A stretch of 64,000 nucleotides of DNA from Rhynchopus sp. YZ270_cl-10 (taxonomy: Eukaryota > Euglenozoa > Diplonemea > Diplonemida > Diplonemidae): the NCBI GenBank assembly GCA_964035575.1, contig OZ037848.1, forward strand, positions 868,001 to 932,000. The letters run 5' to 3'. How positions within the stretch are numbered: the stretch's first letter is position 1; each line of letters begins with the position of its first letter. Both the position numbers and the translations under genes were made by a program. The notes under the pieces are model-generated. The model saw nothing but the letters and a program-made list of their open reading frames with translations, was not told the DNA's origin and ran no database searches. Shown here piece after piece: positions 9,842-18,558 of this stretch.

Positions 9842-11950
9842 TCATTGCGACAGTCTCGGCCGCTTGCGGTCTTCGTCCTGAGATTCGTCACGCTTTCGCT
9901 TCGGACGGTCTTCCACCACAAACTCGCTAAACTTCGCCTTCTTCACAGCTTTTAAATAAGAATCGCTGCATCCAGAGACGTACACGCTTTCCAAACTTCG
10001 CAACGGGCAGATGGTGCCACGTATCGAAATAACTCTGCTGAGTGAAGACAAGTCCAGCGTTCTTAAGCTGTTGCATCCGTTCAGGAATTTGCTCTCAATG
10101 CGATCAAGACTGCTCAGTGGTGACAAGTCCAGAATTGTTAAACTGCTGCATGCGTTGAGGAAATTGTTAGAAATCCGCACAACACTGCTGAGTGAAGTCA
10201 AGTCGATCGTTGTTAACCCACTGCATCCGTTCAGGAAATTGTTCTCAATCACCGTAAGACTGCTGAGTGAAGACAAGTCCAGCGCTGTTAAACTAGTGCA
10301 TCCGTTGAGAAAGAAGTCCCCAGTCCGCGTCAGACTGCTGAGAGACATGTTGAGCGTTGTTAAGCTGGTGCATTCGTCCAGGAAGAAGTCTCCGACCTGC
10401 GTAAGACTGCTGAGCGGCGACAAGTCCAGTGTTGTTAACCCACTGCATCCGTTCAGGAAATTGTTCTCAATCGACGCAAGACTGCTGAGCGAAGGCAAAT
10501 CCAGCGTGGCTAAACTGCTGCATTCGTTGAGGAAATAGCTCCCCACTTGCAGAAGACTGCTGAGTGAAGACAAATCCAGCGTTGTTAAATTGCAGCATCT
10601 GTTGAGGAAATTGTCTCCAACTTGCAGAAAACTGCTGAGCGACGACAAGTACAGCGTTGTTAAACTACAGCATCCATTGATAAAGTAGTCCCCAACTTGC
10701 GTAAGACTGCTGAGTGAAGACAGGTTCAACATTGTTAACCCACTGCATCTGCTGAGAAAATTGTCCCCAACTTGCGTAAGACTGCTGAGCGACGACAAGT
10801 CCAGTGTTGTTAAGCTGCTGCATTCATTAATGAAATTGTCCCCAACCTGCGTCAGAATGCTGAGCGAAGACAAGTCCAACGTTCTTAAACTCCAGCATCC
10901 ATTGAGAAAGTAGTCCCCAACTTGCGTAAGACTGCTGAATGGTGTCAAGTCCAGCGTTGTTAACCCACTGCATCCGTTCAGGAAATTGTTCTCAATCGAC
11001 GCAAGACTGCTGAGCGAAGGCAAATCTAACGTTGCTATATTGCTGCATTCGTTGAGGAAATAGTTACCGACCTGCGTAAGACTGCGGAGCGAAGACAAGT
11101 CCATCGTGGCTAAAGCACGGCACCCGTTGAGAAAGTAGTCCCCAACCTGCGTAAGATTGCTGAGTGAAGACAAATCCAGCGTTGTTAAATTGCTGCATCT
11201 ACAGAGAAAGCGGTCCCCAACCTGCGTAAGACTGCTGAGAGAAGACAAATCCAGCGTTGTTAAGCTGCTGCAATCATTGAGAAAGCGGTCCCCAACTTGC
11301 GTAAGACTGCTGAGAGAAGACAAGTCCAGCGTTGTTAAAGCACAGCACCCGAAGAGAAAGTTGTCCCCAACCTGCGTAAGATTGTGGAGCGAAGATAAGT
11401 CGATAGTTGTTACACTGTCGACGCTGCAGCCACTGTAGGATAAATTGACAAAACTGTCGTCAATCCGCGTAACACTGCTGAATGAAGACAAGTCAATCGT
11501 TCTTAAGTTCCCACAACCTCTGAGAAAGTTGCTCCCTATGTGCGTGACAGCCGACCCACTGAGAGCAAGCTGCGTTAACGAACTGTTGCAGTTGAAGAAA
11601 TCACAGGAATTGGGAATGACAGTCACAACCTCTGCCTGCAGAAACAAATTCACCACACGAAGATCTCCCAGCTTCTGGAACCTCTCCGGCGTCAGGTCTG
11701 TCTCACCCAACTCACGAAGCGCTGTAATGGATTCGTACTTCTTTGACTTCGTCAGCACAATCGTATCCCCAGCACTCAGCTGCGTCATGTCCGCTCCTTC
11801 GCCCATCACTTCGCCTTTGAAAATCATGTGGAAGCTGTCTTCAGGCAACCCCACTGCAGATGCCACCTTCCGACGCATGTGCCCAGTTGTGTCATCCACA
11901 CCCACCTCGATCACGTACGTCCTGTCGGAGAAGGCCACATTCAGATCCAT
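9842..11950 (-). CDS. Ubiquitin-like/leucine-rich-repeat protein with nuclear signal
   Basis: An uninterrupted 702-aa reading frame. Residues 1 to about 75 resemble a ubiquitin-like beta-grasp fold (VGLPEDSFHMIFKGEVM, then LSAGDTIVL). After a short linker come twenty 23-residue repeats of the form LTTLDLSSLSSLTQVGDxFL plus a Cys, the BspA-like (TpLRR) type of leucine-rich repeat. The tail carries two basic clusters, PKRKR and RKRPR, a likely bipartite nuclear signal. BspA-type repeats generally mediate protein binding. The ubiquitin-like head suggests a link to proteasome or ubiquitin handling; this is inference. The near-identical DNA of the repeats implies recent internal expansion. No signal peptide or membrane span is seen, unlike many BspA-like surface proteins. 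The start codon is followed at once by the beta-grasp, so the N-terminus looks right. Confidence 0.8.
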   Translation of the reverse strand: MDLNVAFSDRTYVIEVGVDDTTGHMRRKVASAVGLPEDSFHMIFKGEVMGEGADMTQLSAGDTIVLTKSKKYESITALRELGETDLTPERFQKLGDLRVVNLFLQAEVVTVIPNSCDFFNCNSSLTQLALSGSAVTHIGSNFLRGCGNLRTIDLSSFSSVTRIDDSFVNLSYSGCSVDSVTTIDLSSLHNLTQVGDNFLFGCCALTTLDLSSLSSLTQVGDRFLNDCSSLTTLDLSSLSSLTQVGDRFLCRCSNLTTLDLSSLSNLTQVGDYFLNGCRALATMDLSSLRSLTQVGNYFLNECSNIATLDLPSLSSLASIENNFLNGCSGLTTLDLTPFSSLTQVGDYFLNGCWSLRTLDLSSLSILTQVGDNFINECSSLTTLDLSSLSSLTQVGDNFLSRCSGLTMLNLSSLSSLTQVGDYFINGCCSLTTLYLSSLSSFLQVGDNFLNRCCNLTTLDLSSLSSLLQVGSYFLNECSSLATLDLPSLSSLASIENNFLNGCSGLTTLDLSPLSSLTQVGDFFLDECTSLTTLNMSLSSLTRTGDFFLNGCTSLTALDLSSLSSLTVIENNFLNGCSGLTTIDLTSLSSVVRISNNFLNACSSLTILDLSPLSSLDRIESKFLNGCNSLRTLDLSSLSRVISIRGTICPLRSLESVYVSGCSDSYLKAVKKAKFSEFVVEDRPKRKRDESQDEDRKRPRLSQ

Positions 11951-13130
11951 GTCTACGTTGCTGTGTGTGTTTTATTTTTTACTGCTGTGGTTGTGTTGTG
12001 GGGACTATGGGGGAAGTGGTGTTTGCCGTCACCTTATTTGCTTCAATTCTGAATCAGAAAGTTGTTCCGACCCTGAGCTACGTTGCCTGGCATGAGCCGT
12101 GACGGGAACTGCATATCCTTATGGGAAGTATCTTTCTTTTTCATGTTCTCAGCAAAGTGAAGTTATTAATGCAGGCACCTCCGACTGACACACAGTTGGA
12201 TGAAAGAACACAAAACAAAAGTGGTGGTTCCCACCCAACGCCCAATAGGTAAAAAAAAAGGGTAAAACTCTAGGGACAATAAGATAAGAGCACACTGAAA
12301 GAAACAGAGAAAACAAAAAGTTGGGGGGAAAAAAAGCCCTCTCGTGACAGTATACCTTGCAGTCCTACATCCATTTCGAGGTTAACATCTGAAATAAAAG
12401 AAAAGGTTTACGAGAAACCCCGCCCTTAGTTTAGTTACTTTGAGAGAAAAAGCTACAAAACGAATGTGCCTCTCATTGCACACAGTTAGCGAGATAGAGG
12501 TACGAGAGATGACACAGTAGAAACTTCTGGACTGACCATCTCCCTTTTTGCATTCTGCATTCTGTTAAATGCCCCCCTACCCACACACCCATGAAATGTT
12601 ATTGAACACCCCCCCCTTTTTGAAATTCATATACTATTCAAGTGAGCACAAAATAAAGAGAAATCTCCATTTCGTGATTTACATCTGAAAAAGAAATGCC
12701 GCATTGTCCTCACATCTCAAGGGGAAGAAAAAAAAATACGCCTTGCAAATTTGGGGTCATATTCTGTGCCAGAATTACCCCTCCATTAGTAGTTATTAGA
12801 CACAGCCAAGGGGAGGTGGGGGTCTATTTTGCCCCCGCCCCTCCACTCATTGAGAAAGAGAAACGGTCGAACACTGCCTCCTGAAAGTCTTTTTGAAAAG
12901 ATCTGAAGAAAATGAAGCTAGATTTTTTTCTTTTTTGCTGGATCGACCTCATGAGCCCCCCGGGAAAGCACAAATAAACAAAACAGTCTCATGCCGAATA
13001 TGAGCATAACATCCCCAGGGCACAGAATACTGTAAAAAAAAATACTGCAAAAAAATAAAATAAAATAAAAAAGCAAATGCCTCACCGGACATAGGCGGAC
13101 ACAGGGCACTACTAGAGAAAAAATATCTAT
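11951..13130. other. Spacer with A, C and H repeat copies
   Basis: Upstream of the leucine-rich-repeat gene I see no other gene. A family A copy lies at 12332-12400, an ACATCTGAAA end of another at 12660-12692, a family H copy at 12749-12785 and a C variant at 13072-13115. The rest is AT-rich with no recognisable signal. Confidence 0.5.
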
Positions 13131-13297
13131 TTATTCGACTTTTTATACAGTAGTTTTATTTTGCGATAATTTCACGCATTAATTTTCGATGCGAGTGTGG
13201 TTAATTTGCCGAGCGCAGCGAGGCAAATTGAGCTCACGAGCATCGAAAATTAATAAGTGAAATATCGCAAAATAACTACTGTATAAAAATTCGAATA
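13131..13297. repeat. Large near-perfect palindrome (cruciform-forming)
   Basis: Arms of about 58 bp (13131-13189 and 13239-13297) are inverted copies with a handful of mismatches. Key parts are TTTATACAGTAG and TTAATTTTCGATGC. The 45-bp centre contains a further perfect hairpin, AATTTGCC facing GGCAAATT, with GAGCGCAGCGAG in its loop. It ends 8 bp before the TTAA that borders the piggyBac-like relic. Part of the arm (ACAGTAGTTTTATTT, CGATAA) recurs inside that relic at 14346-14366. It may be a short palindromic MITE. Confidence 0.65.
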
Positions 13298-13304
13298 GGT
13301 AATT

Positions 13305-14447
13305 TTAATTTGCGTGTTAAATAAAGTTCTAGTGGGGGCTCTGTTGGAATAGGGTAACTTATTTGTTGTGCGATCCATTAATGATGATGACTGTGACAAC
13401 GCGCTAATTTCGTGGGAACATTAAAAGAGAAAAGTTTGTAAGATGATCCTAAGCCTCTCGTGCTTAGGATCAAAAAAGAGGGATGGGACAGATAAAAGCG
13501 AGTGGTTATGAGGTACTTTTTACGGTGCGACTCAGGGATATGATGAGAATTTGTTGAAACCGCATTTGGTGTATGAAGAGACAGAGACAGTGCCTCCTAT
13601 GTTGTCACTTCCGGGTCTGCTGCAGGGGGGGCGATCCAGGCGCAGGAGATTCAACAGCATTTGCAACATCGTGGTGATGCTGGGACCGCTCCTGCTCCCG
13701 TCCCCGGCAAATTCACTGTATGGTGCGCAGCCTCCATGCCCGCCTTCTGATGGCCCTGCCGCTCCACAGCGTGACACAAGCCCTGAGCCATACGGGCTGA
13801 TGAGGATGATTTCCTCTACCGCAACCAGGAGCAGGAGCAAAGAAGAGCTGGCCGTGCTTCTCAAACGCGTTGCTACCACCACCACTCCTCGGTGGAAGAT
13901 GCCTAAACGTAACGAACCGTCTTCGCTATGTGCGCTACACGCAACGAGTGGTCACGAATCGCAGACTCGTGCCAGTTGTGCGGCTAAACGTCTCTGCTTG
14001 GGTTTTTGGGTGGAAAAACGTGGGTTGCGTGTCACTGCAACGGGGGGCACGTGTGCACCACCCTGTGTGGTCCACACAAGGTTCTGACACCCCGGCATCG
14101 CGTTTCCCACCCCACATACTCGGGTGTGGTTTCAAAAAACCGTTTTTTGGTTTGAAACTCGAGATTTCTGGTGAGAAATGCGTGTTTTTCCTGTACAAAA
14201 ATACAGTGAAATTATCCCGAAAAAAAATCACGCCACTGGCGTGAACAAAATAAAATAAAATCACGCTCCTATGTATTTTCCCACAGAAAAATAAAAACAC
14301 AAGTGAAAAAAAGTGAAAATACCGTGAAAAAAAGTGCCTCCACAGTAGTTTTATTTTCCGATAAAACGTCATAGACAAATTATCGACAATTATAATTACC
14401 CTTTTCCAACGGAGCCCCACTAGAACTTTATTTAACAAGTGAATTAA
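13305..14447 (+). mobile_element. piggyBac-like DNA transposon relic
   Basis: TTAA at 13305-13308 and 14444-14447 borders inverted ends of about 45 bp that share GTTAAATAAAGTTCTAG and GTTGGAA. TTAA target duplication is the hallmark of piggyBac elements. Inside, a decayed plus-strand coding stretch (13551-14090, several frames) ends in a Cys/His pattern, C-x2-H-x12-C-x2-K-x2-C. Its spacing recalls the piggyBac C-terminal zinc finger (C-x2-C, then C-x2-C), but with key residues lost. The reading frame is broken repeatedly, so the element is dead. A family B repeat (13434-13470) and palindrome-derived sequence lie within it. Family assignment rests on TTAA plus a weak motif. Confidence 0.5.
13434..13470 (+). 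repeat. Family B hairpin repeat (representative copy)
   Basis: This copy forms an 11-bp perfect stem, TGATCCTAAGC facing GCTTAGGATCA, with loop ACGAGAG (read on minus). The family consensus on minus is AAGGTGACTAAGC, ACGAGAG, GCTTAGGTTCATC. Other copies lie near 2104, 15872, 27585, 33487, 39269, 41075, 41121, 42013, 44410, 44632, 46868, 48727, 49530, 53601, 53660, 55772, 56102 and 56430, all in the same orientation. At 53601 the stem is GAAGC/GCTTC instead of TAAGC/GCTTA, a compensatory change. The shared GTGACT looks like a weak 5' splice site, but use is not shown. Confidence 0.7.
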
Positions 14448-15895
14448 AAAACATAATTTTGTTTGGAGCCATAGAGAACATAAGTAGAGTTGAAATACAA
14501 AGCCCTCTCGTGACAGTGTACCTATCGTACATAAAGTCGCCAGTTTTTAATGAGAGTTGCTATTTTTTTGGAAGGGGGGCGAGTCAAAAAAAAACAATAA
14601 AAATGTCACAAAAAAATAAAAATGGTAAAAATTACCTCCCCAACCTGCTACTCCAACTGGTGACAACCTCTTCAGCAGGCAAGCACCTTACACACCCCAT
14701 CTCTCTCCCACACACATTGGGGCCATATTCTGCGCAAGAAATTACCCCCTATCGAACACCCTTTCCCCGCCCCCCTCATCCCCCCCAATTACATCGCCTT
14801 GCAGCAAAGAAGCGGTGTTCGTTGTTATACGACAGTCTTTGCGGGGGTAATGGAAATATTACCCCCTTTGTTTGAAGGGCCATCTTCCACGGCAGCTTTT
14901 TTTTTGGGGGTCTGAAAGCGTAGGACACTGCACTGAAATCCCTCAGGGGTATTCACTTTCAGCCCGCCGTATTGCTTGCAGGGCCACATTGTTCTGTCAA
15001 GTTAGAGGCTTGTTAGGCCAAAGAGATCTATTAATGGTACGGCCTGAATGCAAGAGAGTGTGGTGCAAGAGGTATCTCCATACGGCCGCTTTGTGTGTGT
15101 ACGAGGTGGCGTAGTACATGGAACATTACTCCCGCTCAAAACACTGCATCACAACGTTCATAGCATTGGATGGCATACGTTTCGGCACCGTCTCCCCATC
15201 ATTGGATAAGTAAAGCGACGATAAGAGTAGTGGTATTTCATTGTTGAAGCCTCCCACCTATAACTACACCTCTCATGTCACTGCACAAAGTCAGACTAGA
15301 GTCAAACTCAACAAAGGGTCCTCGACTGACAGTTTTCGCGTCGGTTCCCTTCACTGCTGTTTCACCCGGACATGGTGGGTGTGTTGTGTACGTGTACGCC
15401 ACTATGGGTGTCACAGGTCGACTACAGGGTCGGATGCTGGTCTGAGGGCAACGATGTCCTGCAGTGCTGCCTCGAGAATGGAGACAAGCAGCGTACCCTG
15501 CTGAGTGTGACACTCCGAGAGCTGTGTGGTGGTGGTGGTGTAGTGCTAAAGTCAGTATTTGGGTAAATTCGTAAAGAACAAGAGCCAAAAAAAAAAGTTT
15601 GGCTTGAAATACAAAGCCTCGTGAACAGTGTCAGGGAGTTTTCCACGGCTTTGTGTTATCGGGAACAACTCAATATTTTTGGGTGGTTTTGTGTCTGAAA
15701 GTGTATTGCATACACACGTGACCCCACCATGGAGAGCAATTGGCTCGTTGATTCCAAAAAAGAAAGAAATAAAAAAGTCAAAAAACCGTACCGTGCGCTT
15801 CTATTACGTACGGCACGTAACGCGAAAAAACGTAAAAAAAAAGTATGTGATGTACTTTCTACACCCATGTGAACGTAAGCCTCTCTAATGTTCAG
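14448..15895. other. Spacer with A, H and K repeats and uncertain coding fragment
   Basis: A family A copy lies at 14480-14540, family H at 14719-14752, family K (GTTCTGTC, GGTACGGCCTGAATGCAAGAGA) at 14985-15075 and another A copy at 15600-15640. The stretch 15240-15560 has richer codon-like composition in more than one frame on both strands; I could not pick a reading or a family. It may be a decayed transposon piece. Confidence 0.4.
14719..14752 (+). repeat. Family H hairpin repeat
   Basis: The unit is GGGGCCATATTCTGCGC then AAGAATTACCCC. On minus it folds as GGGG, ATTCT, TGCGC loop, AGAAT, CCCC. Other copies lie at 12749, 33974 and 40144. The one at 12749 changes the centre to ATTCTG-GCA-CAGAAT, lengthening the stem. 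CA-rich or (CA)n tracts flank three of the four copies. Confidence 0.65.
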
Positions 15896-17836
15896 TCACC
15901 TTAAAACAAGCATCCATACTCTGTCAAACGCGCTGTCGCTGACGGACTTGGCTGCGTTCCCTGCACGCGACCCCGCACGTGACCGCACGGCGCCCACAAG
16001 CCTGCCCCACACCCCTGAGTTTGAGTAGCGCTTGCTCCGCTCCTTCTCCACATCCTCCAGGTAGCCTTTAGCAGCCGTGATGCAGACAGCCACACGACGG
16101 TGCACCGTCTGCCACAGCTGAGCGGGGGTCAGCGAGGGGTTCAAAACACTGAGTTCGTTCTGCGGGTCAAAAGATGGGGGAGAGATTGGTTGTGTGGGGG
16201 AAGAAGTTGACTTGAAATACAAAAGCCCTCTCGTAACAGTGCACCTTTGGTATATGACCGGTGCACCAGTCTCTATTGTGTATTTGGAATTAAAAAATTG
16301 AACACAATCGTCATCGTACAGCATTCAGCTTTAAACAAAGCTAGCGGCTACACACCGCCAGTCGTTTCTATTTCCAAATGCTAACTTTGAATTCAAAAAA
16401 AAAGTATTTTCATCATATGCAATCAATAAATTGATAGTATATGGTGAGGGATCAACAAAAATGGTCCCATCTTTCTTTTTATGGTGTGTGTTTTGCAAAA
16501 CGTAGAAAAGAAAAGTAAAATGCTTCGTGCACAAGTTGAAACTTCAGTAGATTGGTTTCTGATATTAACCCTGTTTCAGTCCTAAGAATCATACAGTTGT
16601 ATTCAAAAGGGTGGACATCTTCAGTGATTTCCCTTTAAATGGTGGGTGAATATCGTGAAACCGATGTTCGTGTGAACATTTGGTACCTTCTACTTCAGTT
16701 TTTTGTTTCGGGAATACACAAAATACAAAAGTTTTTTTTTTCTTTTTTCTTATTCCTTTCTCTGTCCTTACTGGATGTAATGTCTGATCACCAGGAGGAA
16801 GAGTAACCTAAAAAGTCTTGGTCTTGATGGCTGCCGTGTATACGTAAAGTATTCCGTGCAATAATTGCTACCAATCCAAACAAATACCAACACATCCTGT
16901 CTGTGTATCAGATAGAAAACCTCAGCAAACACACAAGAAAGAGAAATAAAATAAAAGTAAAAAATAGAAAAGTGAAAAACATACAAAAAAAAAAAAAAAA
17001 TACTTGAAATACAAAAATCCCTCTCGTGAACAGCGTACCTTTTACATAACCGCATCTTGGAAGCCCCCCTCCCCCATCCTACTATCTCATTTACATCTAA
17101 AGGAAACACATACCTGCAACCTCCACACAAACGCCTGCACCTTCCCTGCGAGGTGTTCATCCCCTTCTGCCGCTGTCAGGAAATCCGTCAGACTTGCCAC
17201 CACCGTATCCCGCAACGCGAGCAACGGCGCCCACTCCTCCTCTGGGGCCGTGCGGGTCAGGTTTACCACCAACAGACAGTGCAGCTTGTCTTCATCGTTC
17301 ACCATCGGCGGTGCCAAGCTCTCCGACGGATGCGCCGGGTACTCATCATCATTGGGGTGCAACGCACTCCACTGCGCACTCACCTTTGCTAGACACTGAC
17401 GACACTCTGTATCTCCCTCCCCCCCTTCCCCCAACAGAAACGATTCGTACACCCCCAGCACCGTCGGATACCTTGCAAAGAACGTCTCCAACAGCAGCAC
17501 ACTACCATTTATCAACCCTCCCTTCGAGTTGGTAAACAAACAGGTTTGTGACCCCATTAAGGCCTCACGGTAGAACTGTAATGGACCCATTGGAGTGCCT
17601 TCATGAGAGATAAGAGGCCCTCCGACACGTTGCAATTCTTGCATAACAGCGGTAGAGAGGGCACGAAGCGCTCTGCTATCTCCCTCAAAATCGGTCTGCA
17701 AAAAGGTTTCGAAAAGCTCTGGACTATGCAACCCAGCCAACACCGCAGATCGATGCATCAAAAGCACTGCAGCAACAGTATGCGGAAGCGGCTCTGCTTC
17801 CGGGGGTGCAACAAGGAGAGGGTCTTGGGTTGACAT
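15896..17836 (-). CDS. Two-exon gene of unknown function
   Basis: I propose exon 1 at 17114-17836 (241 codons from the ATG at 17834-17836) and exon 2 at 15896-16159 (88 codons with stop), giving 328 aa. The junction is CAG|GTATGT to CCCGCAG|AAC, both phase 0, and the frame stays open across it. The 954-bp intron carries two family A repeats. The protein is soluble-looking, with a helical body rich in Leu and Ala and a basic C-terminal region with several Arg (VWGRLVGAVRSRAG). No signal peptide, membrane span or motif known to me is seen. The stop lies within AAGGTGACT, the edge of a family B repeat. If that GTGACT served as a 5' splice site, the protein would continue, so the C-terminus is the weakest part of this model. 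Confidence 0.6.
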
Positions 17837-18558
17837 TTTCTTAAGAGGCTGTCTTCTCGGGGGGGATGAGGTGGGTAGGGGGGGGGTGAGGACAGAAGGG
17901 AGGATAGAGCGGAGAGATGGGGGGGAGAAGGGCAAAAAAAACCCCCCCTCAGAGAAAAGGGTGGTGTGTTATGTGTATGCCTGTGGGGGAAATTTGAGAG
18001 AAAGAGAGGGGGAGGTGATTGTAACAGAAAAATGGGACACTGCACACCCGAATGTGAGGGATGGATACCCCAAGATGGGAAAAAAAAGAAGATGGGGGAA
18101 GGGTAGAACCATAGTTACTTCTTATTGCCTTTAGCACTTCGGGGGGGGGGAACACATGGGGAGGTGGTTCGGGTTTGCATGGAAATGCAAGATGGTGAGG
18201 AAGCAGAACACCCCCTCTCGCCTGTTTGCCCTTTTGAGAAAAATTTTTTTTACCATTCCTTTATAGAGAACGGAGCATGTGCGGTCCTAGAAACTCCAAG
18301 AAATTATTCCAAGAAAAAAAATGGAGTAACTAAAGAGAATGTTTGCCTTCCTAAAACGTACACAACTGGGGAGGTGTCGTCACTCACCTTGAATTGAAAA
18401 ATTGAAACAACGACATGTATGAGTAAAATAAAATGATTACCGAATGGTACACTCCAATACTGCCCCTTATATATTGGGGGTTCGGTCAGAACCAAATGCC
18501 CCAAAAAAATTTTGGGGGGAAATAAGCTTAGACACACACAGGGTAGCCCACCTCAGGA
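17837..18558. repeat. Spacer with family I repeat
   Basis: A 230-bp family I copy (18238-18465) matches 836-1045. Shared landmarks are CGGTCCT, CTCCAAGAAA, TTGCCTTCCTAAA, GGGGAGGTGTCGTCACTCACC and GGTACACTCCAATACTG. Its inner boundary on minus reads AAG|GTGAGT (here) or CAG|GTGAGT, a consensus 5' splice site. The rest (17850-18110) is purine-rich sequence without visible features. Confidence 0.5.

Noticed and set aside
10011-11438. Plus-strand frames opposite the leucine-rich-repeat gene
   Set aside because: They are shadows produced by the repeat; the minus frame is continuous and matches BspA-type repeats.
16768-17160. 130-codon minus-strand frame over the intron of the unknown gene
   Set aside because: It runs from exon 1 into a T-rich intron and a family A repeat. 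Splice sites and phase give a better model.
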